A stretch of 64,000 nucleotides of DNA, from assembly GCF_007197755.1 (NCBI RefSeq), contig NZ_CP041636.1, positions 310,001-374,000 on the forward strand, given 5' to 3'. Positions 7,770 through 16,777 of the stretch are shown here, one piece after another. The position numbers and the translations under genes are program-made. The notes under the pieces are model-generated. The model searched no databases, was not told the origin of the DNA, and saw nothing but the letters and a program-made list of their open reading frames with translations. Position 1 is the first letter of the stretch. Every line of letters starts with the position of its first letter. The stretch comes from Ferrovibrio terrae (lineage in GTDB: Bacteria; Pseudomonadota; Alphaproteobacteria; Ferrovibrionales; Ferrovibrionaceae).

Positions 7770-9467
7770 CTAGCTGCGCCCCTGCGCCGGCGGCGCAAGG
7801 CGGATCTGGTCGAGCAGCTGTTGCGTCGTATCCGGCCGATAGTCTCCCAATACCGGCGGCGCGACGCCCGTGGGGGTCTGGCCGGTGAAGGCTGCAGACG
7901 CTGCCTGCTCGGAATGATGTGTTTCGAAATAGGCCCGCGAAAGCTTGGCGTGGCGCGCCAGCGTTTCGCGGTTTGCCGAGCGCAACGCAGCGGTCAGGCT
8001 TTCCAGATCGGACCAGCGGAAGGCGCCCGGATAGACCATATCGGCCACGCAGGCAAAGCGTGACTGGTAGTTGACGTGATAAAGCACCGGAATGCCGGTC
8101 GCCATCGCCTCGATCAGCGCCTTGCCCCCGCTGGTCGGGAAGGACGCGACATAGAGATCGACTTTCAGGTCATGCAGGGCCGCGGAAAGGCTCTCGACAT
8201 GCGGCATATGCCGGAAGCGTTCGCGCGGAATCGATCGGCGATCGAGATTGCCGTGGATCTGGGCCACCACCTCGGCCGGCAGCGCGCCGATATGGATATG
8301 TTCCCCGCCGGTTTCTGCCATCATCTGCGGCAGGATATCGGCGTAGCGATAGGCGTAGCTTCTGTCGGTGAATTTGGCCGGCGAGCCGCAGGCGGCGGTG
8401 CGCACGGGTCCTTCGGCCAGGAATGCCGAGGCCTCTCGCATGGCGGTATCGCCAACCGTCATGGGAATATAGAGCGGATTGGTCTCCGGCCTGTGCCGGC
8501 AGAGCAGGTGATGCACCATCGGGGTCTGGTCGATATGCCCGGTCACAACCAGGGTGGCACCCAGACTGAAGCAGGCATCCGAATGATGATTGAAATAGGT
8601 CTTCGTGTTGCCCAGCAGTGCCGTGGCAGCCGGAATGATCGGATCATACGGATGATTGAACAGAAAAACCGTTTCCGGACGCAGCGTCTGCAGGTTCTGC
8701 AACAACCACAGCAGCGTCTGGTCATGCCGGATCTGGTTGTTGCGGTGCCAGCTGAAGTCGATCCCCTTCAGCTCCTTGTCCAGCAGGCTCTGCACCGCCG
8801 GCATCGCCATGCCGATGCCAAGCCCGGTCAGCAGAAGCACATGTTTGCGCTCTGGCTGCCGCCGGATGTAATCCAGCAGCACCCGGGTATGGCCGCCGAA
8901 TTCGTGAATCGCAGTGGCCAGATAGACAATCGGCGCCGCCGGGTCCGGATCGATCGGCGCGATCTTCGCATGACCGGCGAACAGCGCCCCCGTTTCCACA
9001 CACAATGCATCAAGCTGGGGATCGTTGCCCGGTGCCGCCCGCGACATCGGCAGGCTCTTCACCAGCCTGTAGGCGACATCTGACAGCGCCCACAGGGCAT
9101 AGCCGAAATCGCCGTCCGCGCAGGCGGCCTTCACATCCCGGCTGACGTCTTCGACGGTGGGATAAAAGCCGGCATCGATGCCCTGCTTCTGCAGATGCAG
9201 GGCACGCTTCGCCATCTGACGTGAGGTCAGCACGCGCATGTCGGCTGGGGCGTAGGGCAACAGCCTGTTCCAGATGGAGAGCGCTTCAGCCCGGTTGCCC
9301 AACGACGAATTCAGTTGCGCCATCAGCGGCAGCAGCCTGGGATCCTGTCCCAGTTTCGCGAACTGCGTCTGGATGTAGTCCAGCGCGGCCGGGGCGCCGC
9401 GCCCTGCGGCCAGCTCCTGGGTGGTCTTGACGACGTCCTCCAGCGAGGGAACAGCCTGGTCCGGCAT
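7770..9467 (-). CDS. Glycosyltransferase with N-terminal TPR-like region
   Basis: 565-aa soluble protein. Residues 1-110 form helical repeats (LPLMAQLNSSLGNRAEALSIWNRLLPYAPADM) like a TPR/SEL segment; the rest resembles a GT-B glycosyltransferase with the donor-domain segment FPTSGGKALIEAMATGIPVLYH near residue 455. Such TPR-linked transferases occur in O-antigen, exopolysaccharide and flagellin-glycosylation loci. It starts 6 bp after the FdtA-type gene, so it probably transfers the amino-dideoxyhexose or rhamnose made here. Acceptor and donor are not identifiable from sequence. Confidence 0.7.
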   Translation of the reverse strand: MPDQAVPSLEDVVKTTQELAAGRGAPAALDYIQTQFAKLGQDPRLLPLMAQLNSSLGNRAEALSIWNRLLPYAPADMRVLTSRQMAKRALHLQKQGIDAGFYPTVEDVSRDVKAACADGDFGYALWALSDVAYRLVKSLPMSRAAPGNDPQLDALCVETGALFAGHAKIAPIDPDPAAPIVYLATAIHEFGGHTRVLLDYIRRQPERKHVLLLTGLGIGMAMPAVQSLLDKELKGIDFSWHRNNQIRHDQTLLWLLQNLQTLRPETVFLFNHPYDPIIPAATALLGNTKTYFNHHSDACFSLGATLVVTGHIDQTPMVHHLLCRHRPETNPLYIPMTVGDTAMREASAFLAEGPVRTAACGSPAKFTDRSYAYRYADILPQMMAETGGEHIHIGALPAEVVAQIHGNLDRRSIPRERFRHMPHVESLSAALHDLKVDLYVASFPTSGGKALIEAMATGIPVLYHVNYQSRFACVADMVYPGAFRWSDLESLTAALRSANRETLARHAKLSRAYFETHHSEQAASAAFTGQTPTGVAPPVLGDYRPDTTQQLLDQIRLAPPAQGRS

Positions 9468-9473
9468 CCGAAG

Positions 9474-9923
9474 TCACATACCGGGCAGCGGAATGCCGGC
9501 AGCGGCCCAGCGCGCAGTGGCGGCGTGACGGAATTCGGTATGGTCGCGGATATAGTCGCTTTCCGCATAATGTGCCGACGCCATCACGAGGCAGACGGCA
9601 CCAGACGAGAAATTGTTGATCACGCGCCAGACCATCGGTTTCAGCAGCACGCCCTTATGCGAGCGATTGAGGAACACGCTTTCCTGCCGGCGGCCATCAT
9701 CGAGATGGATGCTGAAACTGCCCGAGGCGGCGATGATCAGCTGTTGCAGTGTTTTATGCGCATGACCGGCGCGCTCGGAGCCCGAGGGAACGTCGTAGAG
9801 GTAATAGACACGCCGGATATCGAACGGCACCTGACGGTCGGCTTCCACGACGGTGAGATTGCCGCGCAGGTCATGCACGACCGGCAGGTCGATGACATCC
9901 CAGCTCTTGTCGGTCTCACTCAT
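9474..9923 (-). CDS. dTDP-4-oxo-6-deoxyglucose 3,4-ketoisomerase (FdtA/QdtA-like)
   Basis: 149-aa cupin of the FdtA/WxcM family. Recognisable blocks are DLRGNLTVVE, the RVYYLYDVPSG strand, GHAHKTLQQ with the catalytic histidines, and MASAHYAESDYIRD near the C-terminus. Family members shift the keto group of dTDP-4-keto-6-deoxyglucose from C4 to C3; FdtA gives the galacto and QdtA the gluco product, which sequence alone does not distinguish here. With the FdtB-type aminotransferase and acetyltransferase upstream it forms a complete Fuc3NAc/Qui3NAc-type branch. Confidence 0.85.
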   Translation of the reverse strand: MSETDKSWDVIDLPVVHDLRGNLTVVEADRQVPFDIRRVYYLYDVPSGSERAGHAHKTLQQLIIAASGSFSIHLDDGRRQESVFLNRSHKGVLLKPMVWRVINNFSSGAVCLVMASAHYAESDYIRDHTEFRHAATARWAAAGIPLPGM

Positions 9924-10006
9924 ACGTCGGTTTTCCGCCCACAGATTCCCTTCGGCGGGAGTCTAGCCGGGAATTTATTAACAAATGCCTCAGCTTGAGG
10001 AGCCGG

Positions 10007-10930
10007 TCAGGCCTCACGAATGGCAACGCCGAAGCCGGTCTGGCCGAAACCGTTGCCGTTGTAGAACAGATGCGTGCCGCCGGGCAGCGCCGTCACCGCG
10101 CTAAAGCTGATGGCTTCCGAATCCCAGCCGTCCGGCGAGACATCCAGGCCCAGCGCCGCGTCGTCGCGCTGCCAGGTGCGACCATCGACCGAAATGGCAT
10201 AAGCCAGCCGGTAGCCGTGCCGCAGCGTACGCGTCGAGAAGTAAAGCTCGTATCCGGCCGTTGACGACACCACGAAAGGCCGGCCGAGGCCGTGTTCGAC
10301 CGCCTCATCGGGCCCGAGCACGAAACGGCTGGGCCCCGTCCATTGCCGGCCATCGGCCGAGTGTACTTCGCGCATGTGATAGCTCGGCACCGCCTTGCCG
10401 CCGACCTCCACTTCATGGTCGCCGGCGATATACAGCATGCGCCAGTTGTCGCTGCCGTCACGCAACACGAAGGGTGCGGTGCGATAGAGCAGTTCGCCGT
10501 CGCAGCGCTCCAGGATCGGCGCCTCCGAGATGCGCGTGAAGCTTTCGCCGCCGTCGCGGCTGATCGCCAGACCGCTGAACAGCGTGTAACGGACCTGCAC
10601 GCCGAGCTGATAGCCGACGTAATAAAGCCAGAGCTCGTCACCGCGCCAGATCGCGCAGGTGGGATTGACGCCATTGTCGTCAAAACAGCCCGCCCGGCCG
10701 ATATCGAGCACCGGTTTTTCTGAGCGACGCAGGATACGGGTCGGGTCGCGCGGATCGAGATCGGCATAGCCGATACGGCCGACGCCCCTGTCGTCGCAGG
10801 AGGCGAAATAGATGCGCAATCCACCATCGGGCATCCCGACAGGTGTCGGGATCATCGCATGACTGCGCGCCCAGGGCTCATGGCCATCCGGCGCATAAAC
10901 ACGCCCGAGCTTGCGCCAGCGCATGGTCAT
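10007..10930 (-). CDS. Five-bladed beta-propeller, glycoside-hydrolase-like protein
   Basis: 307-aa protein with repeated motifs of the GH32/43/68-type five-bladed beta-propeller: ARSHAMIPTP, DDNGVNPTCAIW, LWLYYVG, GLAISRDGGESF and YELYFSTRTL. No signal peptide is apparent, so it acts in the cytoplasm. Similar proteins are common in sugar-nucleotide and O-antigen loci with no settled activity. It starts 1 bp after the acetyltransferase gene and lies between it and the FdtA-type gene, so it belongs to the amino-sugar branch by position. Hydrolase function is unproven; catalytic acids cannot be assigned with confidence. Confidence 0.7.
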   Translation of the reverse strand: MTMRWRKLGRVYAPDGHEPWARSHAMIPTPVGMPDGGLRIYFASCDDRGVGRIGYADLDPRDPTRILRRSEKPVLDIGRAGCFDDNGVNPTCAIWRGDELWLYYVGYQLGVQVRYTLFSGLAISRDGGESFTRISEAPILERCDGELLYRTAPFVLRDGSDNWRMLYIAGDHEVEVGGKAVPSYHMREVHSADGRQWTGPSRFVLGPDEAVEHGLGRPFVVSSTAGYELYFSTRTLRHGYRLAYAISVDGRTWQRDDAALGLDVSPDGWDSEAISFSAVTALPGGTHLFYNGNGFGQTGFGVAIREA

Positions 10931-10931
10931 G

Positions 10932-11609
10932 TTATTCGGGCACCTTGAAGAAGCGCCAGGTCGTCAGTCTGGCAACCTCAGCATCAGCCGGACGAAACAG
11001 CTGTCCGGCGCCGGTATCTTTCGAGATCACGCAGCCGGGCCCGACCCAGTTGTCCTTGCCCAGCGTGAGATTGTTGGCCAGCGTGGCATTCACGCCGAGG
11101 AAGCTGCCGCTGCCGATGGTGCAATAGCCCGAGATCACTACATGCGATGACACGAAAACATTATCCTCGATCACGGAGTGGTGTCCGATATGGTTGCCGC
11201 TCCACAGCACGACATTGTCGCCGATGGTCACAAAAGGCTGCACCACGTTGTTCTCGAAGATGAAGCAATGCTCGCCCAGCCTGGCATTCTTCCACACAAA
11301 TGCCTGCGGGCTGATATAGCTGGCCGGCCGGTAGCCCAGTGCCCTGGCGGCCGCCAGCAGCCGGGCGCGCAGGCGATTCATCTGCGTGTAGACCACGGCG
11401 ACAAAAATATCGTGTTCGTCCGGCGGATACAGTGTGGCCAGGTTCTCAAAGGCCACGACCGGGCGGCCCAGCAGGCTGTCGCGCCCGAGATAGGCCTGCT
11501 CAACGGCAAAGGCGACCACCTCATACTCTTCGCCAGCGCTGAAATACTCGCAGGCGATCTCGGCAAAGGCGCTATCGCCGACCAGAACGAGTTTGCGTTT
11601 CTGCGCCAC
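10932..11609 (-). CDS. PglD/NeuD-type sugar acyltransferase (left-handed beta-helix)
   Basis: 225-aa protein with an N-terminal Rossmann-like PglD domain (KLVLVGDSAFAEIA) and a C-terminal left-handed beta-helix of hexapeptide repeats (residues about 100-200), containing the NHIGHHSVI segment with the likely catalytic His. Family members N-acylate UDP- or dTDP-linked amino sugars. Its place between the FdtB-type aminotransferase (3 bp gap) and the FdtA-type gene suggests that it acetylates the 3-amino group, as FdtC/QdtC does. Start is GTG, supported by GAGAGGG just upstream. Confidence 0.8.
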   Translation of the reverse strand: MAQKRKLVLVGDSAFAEIACEYFSAGEEYEVVAFAVEQAYLGRDSLLGRPVVAFENLATLYPPDEHDIFVAVVYTQMNRLRARLLAAARALGYRPASYISPQAFVWKNARLGEHCFIFENNVVQPFVTIGDNVVLWSGNHIGHHSVIEDNVFVSSHVVISGYCTIGSGSFLGVNATLANNLTLGKDNWVGPGCVISKDTGAGQLFRPADAEVARLTTWRFFKVPE

Positions 11610-11612
11610 AGC

Positions 11613-12743
11613 CTACCCTCTCGCTTCACGCCTGGACGGCTGGGCCAGTGTCTGGCGGATCACGCCGCAGACATGATCGATCTGCGCATCCGCCAGCCCC
11701 GGCCAGACCGGCAGGCTCAGCGTCGTGCGCGCGATGCGCTCTGCCACCGGAAACTGCCCGGCGCCATAGCCCAGCGCGGCATAGGCCGGCTGCAGATGCG
11801 GTGGCACCGGATAATGCACCATGGTCTGCACACCGGCGGCAGTCAGCGCTTCCGCCAGGCGATCTCGTGCGGCATGGCGCACCGGGAACAGGTGCCAGAC
11901 CGGTTCGGAGCCCTCGGTGACGGCCGGCAGATCGAGACCCGGCAGGCCGGACAGTGCCCGCATGTAGCGCGCGGCGATGCGGCAGCGGTCGGCATTCAGG
12001 TCGTCCAGCCGGCGCAGCTTCACCGACAGGATCGCGGCCTGCAGTTCATCCAGCCGTGAATTGCAGCCGGCGATCTGGTGTTCGTATTTCTTTTCCGAGC
12101 CGTAATTGCGGAGCAGCCGGATGCGTTTGGCCAGCGCGGCATCATGGGTGACCACAGCACCGCCATCGCCCAATGCGCCGAGATTCTTGGTCGGATAGAA
12201 GCTGAAACCTGCTGCCGTGCCGAGGCTGCCAACCTTATGGCCGCGATAGCTGGCGCCATGCGCCTGCGCGGCATCTTCGATCAGATGGAAGTTGTGCTGT
12301 GCCGCCAGTGCCTGCAGCGGCGCCATATCGGCCGGCACGCCATAGAGATGCACCGCGATCAGTGCCTTGGTGCGGTCCGTGATTGCTGCCCGCACCAACG
12401 CCGGATCGACATTGCCGGTACTGGCGAGGCAGTCGATGGCGACCGGGCGCGCGCCGGTGCGGGTGACGCCGAGCCAAGTGGCAATGAAGGTATGCGCCGG
12501 TACCAGCACCTCGTCGCCGGCGCCGATGCTTAAGCCTTCAAGGATCAGGGTCAGGGCATCTAGGCCATTGGCAACCCCGATGCCATGGCCAGCGGCGCAG
12601 TACGCGGCGAATTCGGATTCGAAAGCGGCGACGCGCTCGCCGAGGATGAACTGGCGGCCATCCAGCGTCGCGCGCCAGGCAGCATCCAGCTCGCCGGCAA
12701 TGGCGGCATGCGTCAGTCCGATGTCGAAAAACGGCACATTCAT
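11613..12743 (-). CDS. DegT/DnrJ/EryC1/StrS sugar aminotransferase (FdtB/QdtB-like)
   Basis: 376-aa PLP-dependent aminotransferase. It starts VPFFDIG, has [12 protein letters not shown] in the cofactor-binding loop, EDAAQAHGA with the pyridine-N-binding Asp, and [17 protein letters not shown] with the PLP-lysine at about residue 186. The subgroup matches enzymes aminating C3 of dTDP-3-keto-6-deoxyhexoses, consistent with the FdtA-type isomerase nearby. ATG 12743 is preferred to the in-frame TTG at 12752. It is the first gene of the leftward run; a 90-bp gap separates it from the divergent methyltransferase and must carry both promoters. Confidence 0.88.
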   Translation of the reverse strand: MNVPFFDIGLTHAAIAGELDAAWRATLDGRQFILGERVAAFESEFAAYCAAGHGIGVANGLDALTLILEGLSIGAGDEVLVPAHTFIATWLGVTRTGARPVAIDCLASTGNVDPALVRAAITDRTKALIAVHLYGVPADMAPLQALAAQHNFHLIEDAAQAHGASYRGHKVGSLGTAAGFSFYPTKNLGALGDGGAVVTHDAALAKRIRLLRNYGSEKKYEHQIAGCNSRLDELQAAILSVKLRRLDDLNADRCRIAARYMRALSGLPGLDLPAVTEGSEPVWHLFPVRHAARDRLAEALTAAGVQTMVHYPVPPHLQPAYAALGYGAGQFPVAERIARTTLSLPVWPGLADAQIDHVCGVIRQTLAQPSRREARG

Positions 12744-12842
12744 GGGCGGCAATCCGGGTATTTGTGCATAAGTTAGATCACCGATTCTTAATAAATCACA
12801 TCTAGTTTTCCGTGAGAAAGCGGACAGGATTCAACTCTGCGC

Positions 12843-13622
12843 ATGACCCAACGCGACCGCAGCTCGGGAACCGGCATCGACCCCGCGGCTTATAGCGTCG
12901 CGGGCTTCGAAGATTTTCGCCGCCGCGCCGCCGATCCAAGGCTCAGCCCGCATGAGAAATCCGGCTTCCCCGACCTCTATCGCGAGGGCCGAGGCGGCAC
13001 GATCCTGAACGACATCCTGGCCAAGATGCCGCCGCTCTGCGAGCGCGGCCGGCGGGTGCTCGACATCGGCCCGGGCAGTTCCAGCCTGCCGATGGCCGTG
13101 ATCGAACATTGCATCCGCCAGCAGCATAGCCTTGTGATGGTCGATTCCGCCGAGATGCTGGCGCTGTTGCCCGATCATGCCGCGATCACCAAGATCGCCG
13201 GCGCCTTCCCCGCTGCTTTGCCCGCCGTGCAGAAATCTGGCGCCGGCTTTGATGCCATCCTGGTCTACAGCGTGGCGCAGTATGTGTTTGCCGAGGGCAA
13301 CCTGTGGTCCTTCGTCGACCTCGCCGCGGGACTGCTCAATCCGGGAGGCACGCTGCTGATCGGCGATCTGCCCAATGCCAGCATGCGCAAGCGTTTCCTG
13401 GCCAGCGCGGCCGGACGCGAACACCATCGCCGTCATGTCGATCCCAACAACGATCCTGTCGTGGACTTCAATCTCGCCGAACCCGGCCAGATCAACGATG
13501 CGGTGGTCTTCGCCATCCTGCAGCGCATGCGGCTCGCCGGCTTCGATGCCTTCGTGCTGCCGCAGGCGCCGGAACTGCCGCAAGCCAGCCGCCGCGAAGA
13601 CATTCTGATCCGCCGGCCGTGA
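12843..13622 (+). CDS. Class I SAM-dependent methyltransferase
   Basis: 259-aa protein with a Rossmann-type methyltransferase core: motif I VLDIGPGSSSLP (residues about 75-86), a motif II acidic residue in LVMVDSAEML, and a motif IV segment AILVYSVAQYVF. There is no membrane segment. It is divergent from the amino-sugar operon and overlaps the next gene by one base (TGATG). A sugar or glycan methylation role is suggested only by position in the glycan locus. Confidence 0.75.
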   Translation: MTQRDRSSGTGIDPAAYSVAGFEDFRRRAADPRLSPHEKSGFPDLYREGRGGTILNDILAKMPPLCERGRRVLDIGPGSSSLPMAVIEHCIRQQHSLVMVDSAEMLALLPDHAAITKIAGAFPAALPAVQKSGAGFDAILVYSVAQYVFAEGNLWSFVDLAAGLLNPGGTLLIGDLPNASMRKRFLASAAGREHHRRHVDPNNDPVVDFNLAEPGQINDAVVFAILQRMRLAGFDAFVLPQAPELPQASRREDILIRRP

Positions 13623-14575
13623 TGTCTGCCGATCACCCCAGGATCACATTGCGCCGCTACAGCGACAGCGACGCCGAAAGCTGGAACCGTTTCATAGCCT
13701 CCAGCAAGAACGGTACTTTCCTGCTGGACCGCAACTACATGGACTACCATCGTCAGCGCTTCGACGACCACTCGCTGCTGGCCTTCGACACCGACGGCGC
13801 ATTGCTGGCCGTGATCCCGGCGCATCGCCGCGACGATATGCTGGTCAGTCATGGCGGCCTGACCTATGGCGGCGTGATCAGCGACGATGCGATGACGCCG
13901 CTGAAGATGCTCGGCCTGTTCGAGTCTCTGCTGGCGCATCTCAAAAGCCAGGGCATGCGCGGCCTCTATTACAAGACCATCCCGCGCTTCTATCACCGCC
14001 GGCCGGCCGACGAGGACCTGTTCGCCCTCTTCGTCCACAAGGCTGCACTGAAACGCCGCGACCTCACCACCCTGATTGATCCGCAATTCCCCGCGCCGGT
14101 GCAGACTCGCCGGCGGCGTGGCATGAAGGCGGCCGCCAAAGCCGGGCTGACGGTGTCCGCCAGCGACCGCTGGGAAGACTTCTGGGCAATCCTGACCCAG
14201 AACCTGGGCGACCGACATAATCTCAAGCCGGTGCACAGCGTCGAGGAAATCCGCCTGCTGCACGGCCGCTTCCCCGACGCCATCAAACTCTGGTGCGTCA
14301 CGCAGAATGACGTCGTGGTTGGCGGAGCCGTCATCTACCTGACCGAACGCTGCGCGCATGTGCAGTACACTGCCAGCAATCCGGCCGGTCGCGATGCCAA
14401 TGCGCTCGATCTCTTATTCTTCGCCCTGATCGAGGATTATGCCGGTCGCTGGTTCGACTTCGGGATTTCCAATGAAGGCGATGGCCGCATCCTCAACCAC
14501 GGCCTGATCGACTACAAGGAAGGCTTCGGCGCCCGCACCGTCACGCTGGATCATTACGAGATCCTGCTGCCTTAG
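13622..14575 (+). CDS. GNAT/FemAB-like acyltransferase
   Basis: 317-aa protein resembling the BioF2/FemAB-like GNAT fold (two-lobed). Seen segments are an N-terminal lobe with FIASSKNGTFLLDRNYMDYH and a second lobe with WCVTQNDVVVGGAVIY and DFGISNEGDGRILNHGLIDYKEGFGA, the usual end of this family in polysaccharide loci. The start at 13622 is fixed by the TGATG overlap with the methyltransferase stop. Its stop overlaps that of the convergent glycosyltransferase. Likely acylates an amino sugar or lipid-linked glycan; inference from location. Confidence 0.72.
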   Translation: MSADHPRITLRRYSDSDAESWNRFIASSKNGTFLLDRNYMDYHRQRFDDHSLLAFDTDGALLAVIPAHRRDDMLVSHGGLTYGGVISDDAMTPLKMLGLFESLLAHLKSQGMRGLYYKTIPRFYHRRPADEDLFALFVHKAALKRRDLTTLIDPQFPAPVQTRRRRGMKAAAKAGLTVSASDRWEDFWAILTQNLGDRHNLKPVHSVEEIRLLHGRFPDAIKLWCVTQNDVVVGGAVIYLTERCAHVQYTASNPAGRDANALDLLFFALIEDYAGRWFDFGISNEGDGRILNHGLIDYKEGFGARTVTLDHYEILLP

Positions 14576-15648
14576 AGCGCCAGGCCTGCCAGCCGGAAAA
14601 CCTCCAGCAGCTGCGTCCGCAGCCGCGCCACCGAATAGTCCTGCCCGACCCGGTCGCGCGCCTTTGCCACCATCGTCGCCCGCGTCGCCGCATCGCCCAG
14701 CAGGGCGGGCAGCGCCGTGGCCCAGTCGGCATCTTTCACCAGCAAAGCCGCGCCGCCGGCGCAGCAGTCGCGATAGATCGGATGATCCGACGCGATCACC
14801 GGCAGGCCAGCCGCCGTATACTCCACCCATTTGGTATAGGTCTTCATGCGGGTGAAAGGGTTGTCGCAGAGCGGCGTGAGGCCGAGCACCCAGTTGCGGC
14901 GCTGCAGGTCGCGCAGGTAGTCGTCGTACGGGATGAAGCGGCGCTCGTGCTTCACGCGCTCGCCAAAGCGCGACAGTTCCGCCGGACTATGCTCCAGCGA
15001 ACCGATCAGTTCGAACCGCGCCTGCGGATGCTGCTCCAGCGCCGCGACAATGCCGGGCAACGCCAGTTTCAGATCCTCGTTATGCCCGCCGCTGGCCGCA
15101 TAGCCAAAGGTGAGCGAGGTCGGCGCTGGTGGTGGTGGCAATAGATCGACGGCGGCGCAGATCGGGCCGACATGGGACTTGGCCACACTGACGCCAAGTT
15201 CCAGCATGCGGTCGCGCAGCGCGTCGGTGCTGAAATAGGCGACGCTCGCCTGCTCCATTTGCGCGCGCAGCGCCTGCAGCCGCGTCGGATGATTGTAATA
15301 GGCGACTTTCTCGGCGCCCTGGTCGGCCGAGACCTCCATCAGATTGTCGTCGAGATGGAAGACGAAAGGCAGGCCGAGCTTGCGACTGGCGGCGAGAAAA
15401 TCCTCGGCCATTGCGCCATTGTACCGACTGGAAAACACCAGCGCCGGCCGCACCTGGTTCAGGATCATGCCGGCCAGCGAGAGACCATCGATGCCCGGCG
15501 GTGCATTTTTGGCGATCTGCACCAGTGCCTCCTGCGTCAGCATCTGGATATTGATGCCCGGCATGCCATGCAGCGGTCGCAGCAGATGAATTGCCAGTGT
15601 GGGCGACACGCTTGCCGAGAGGGCGAGAATGGTGACCGGCGGGTTCAT
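14572..15648 (-). CDS. Glycosyltransferase (GT4-like, GT-B fold)
   Basis: 358-aa protein with a GT-B donor domain; the C-terminal segment PFTRMKTYTKWVEYTAAGLPVIASDHPIY resembles the EX7E-type nucleotide-sugar site of GT4 enzymes. There is no signal peptide. It overlaps the upstream glycosyltransferase gene by ATGA, so the two are translationally coupled and probably act in sequence on one glycan. Confidence 0.72.
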   Translation of the reverse strand: MNPPVTILALSASVSPTLAIHLLRPLHGMPGINIQMLTQEALVQIAKNAPPGIDGLSLAGMILNQVRPALVFSSRYNGAMAEDFLAASRKLGLPFVFHLDDNLMEVSADQGAEKVAYYNHPTRLQALRAQMEQASVAYFSTDALRDRMLELGVSVAKSHVGPICAAVDLLPPPPAPTSLTFGYAASGGHNEDLKLALPGIVAALEQHPQARFELIGSLEHSPAELSRFGERVKHERRFIPYDDYLRDLQRRNWVLGLTPLCDNPFTRMKTYTKWVEYTAAGLPVIASDHPIYRDCCAGGAALLVKDADWATALPALLGDAATRATMVAKARDRVGQDYSVARLRTQLLEVFRLAGLAL

Positions 15649-16721
15649 CGCTTCAGATCGCCGAGCACGGCGAGCCAGCGTGCCGCATTGGCCGCAGGGC
15701 TGTAGCGCGCCTGGACAAAATCCTGCCCGGCCTGCAGACGCGCAAGCGTAACGGCAGGATTGCTGACCGCCGTTTCGACCGCAGTGGCAATCGAGGCATC
15801 GAGCCCGATGAAATCGCCCAACGTCTGATAACTTTCGAGCGGATGCGCCACCACGTAGCGGCCCGCCGCCAGCGCCTGCAATGCGCGGTTGTTGCTTTTG
15901 CCCCTGGATGAGGCGGCATCGGCATCGAAGGGCAGCACGACAAGATCACAGGCCGCCAGAGACGCCTCCAGCACGGGAACCGACCATTGTTCATGGGCCA
16001 CGCCGAACGCGGCCGGTTCCGCCGGCCCGAATATCCGCTGGCTGTCTGCGCTCGGCAGCGCCTCGCAGACCAGCTTCAGCGCAACGGGGCGGCGCTGGCG
16101 GATTTTCGGCAGATCGTCATGCACCAGCTGACGCACTGCGGCGACATGCGCCGAGAGGAAGCCGAACCACAACAGGTTCAGCGGCTGTGCCGGTGCGAAT
16201 TTCGCCGGCTGGGGCGCCACTTCCACCACATCTTCGATGACGAAAACCGGTCTGGCGGGACCCAGGACGTCGCGCATCTGCTGGGCCAGCGCCTCGGTCG
16301 GCGCGGTCACGGCGTCGCAGCGCGCGAAAACCGCTTCCAGGATCGTGCGATAGGTCTGTGCCTTGTCGCGCCCGAAGGCCTTCGCCATCGCGTCCAGGAC
16401 ATCCACGGAAAGCTTGAAATCCGAAACATCCACCACGATGCGGCCGCCCTGACTGCGGATCGCATCCAGCCGGTCGAACAGCACCTTGATCACATTGGCC
16501 AGCATCAGGATGTCGTGCTTGGGCTGGTGCAGCACCAGCAGGTCGAGCCGGGTGTCGAAATCCGGCCGGAACAGTTCCATCAGCGCAATGACCGAAGCGC
16601 TGTGTCCGTCCTGCCGCAGCTGCCCGGCGGGGATGAAGCCGCGATAACGCGTGCTGGCCAGACGGGTCATCTGATCCGGCGGGGCGTGGGGCGTGGTGTT
16701 GACGGCAAAGACGACGCGCAT
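15645..16721 (-). CDS. Glycosyltransferase-like protein
   Basis: 358-aa protein paired by an ATGA overlap with the glycosyltransferase downstream. N-terminal half: MRVVFAVNT, then PKHDILMLANVIKVLFDRL and IVVDVSDFKLS; C-terminal half: VLEASLAACDLVVLPFDAD and NRALQALAAGRYVVAHPLESY, the acceptor/donor arrangement of GT-B enzymes. Sequence is too divergent to name donor or linkage. Confidence 0.6.
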   Translation of the reverse strand: MRVVFAVNTTPHAPPDQMTRLASTRYRGFIPAGQLRQDGHSASVIALMELFRPDFDTRLDLLVLHQPKHDILMLANVIKVLFDRLDAIRSQGGRIVVDVSDFKLSVDVLDAMAKAFGRDKAQTYRTILEAVFARCDAVTAPTEALAQQMRDVLGPARPVFVIEDVVEVAPQPAKFAPAQPLNLLWFGFLSAHVAAVRQLVHDDLPKIRQRRPVALKLVCEALPSADSQRIFGPAEPAAFGVAHEQWSVPVLEASLAACDLVVLPFDADAASSRGKSNNRALQALAAGRYVVAHPLESYQTLGDFIGLDASIATAVETAVSNPAVTLARLQAGQDFVQARYSPAANAARWLAVLGDLKR

Positions 16722-16777
16722 GGGCAGGCAAAAACTCGATTCGTGGGTTAACGAGTATAGCTGTTATGCCTGACGTT

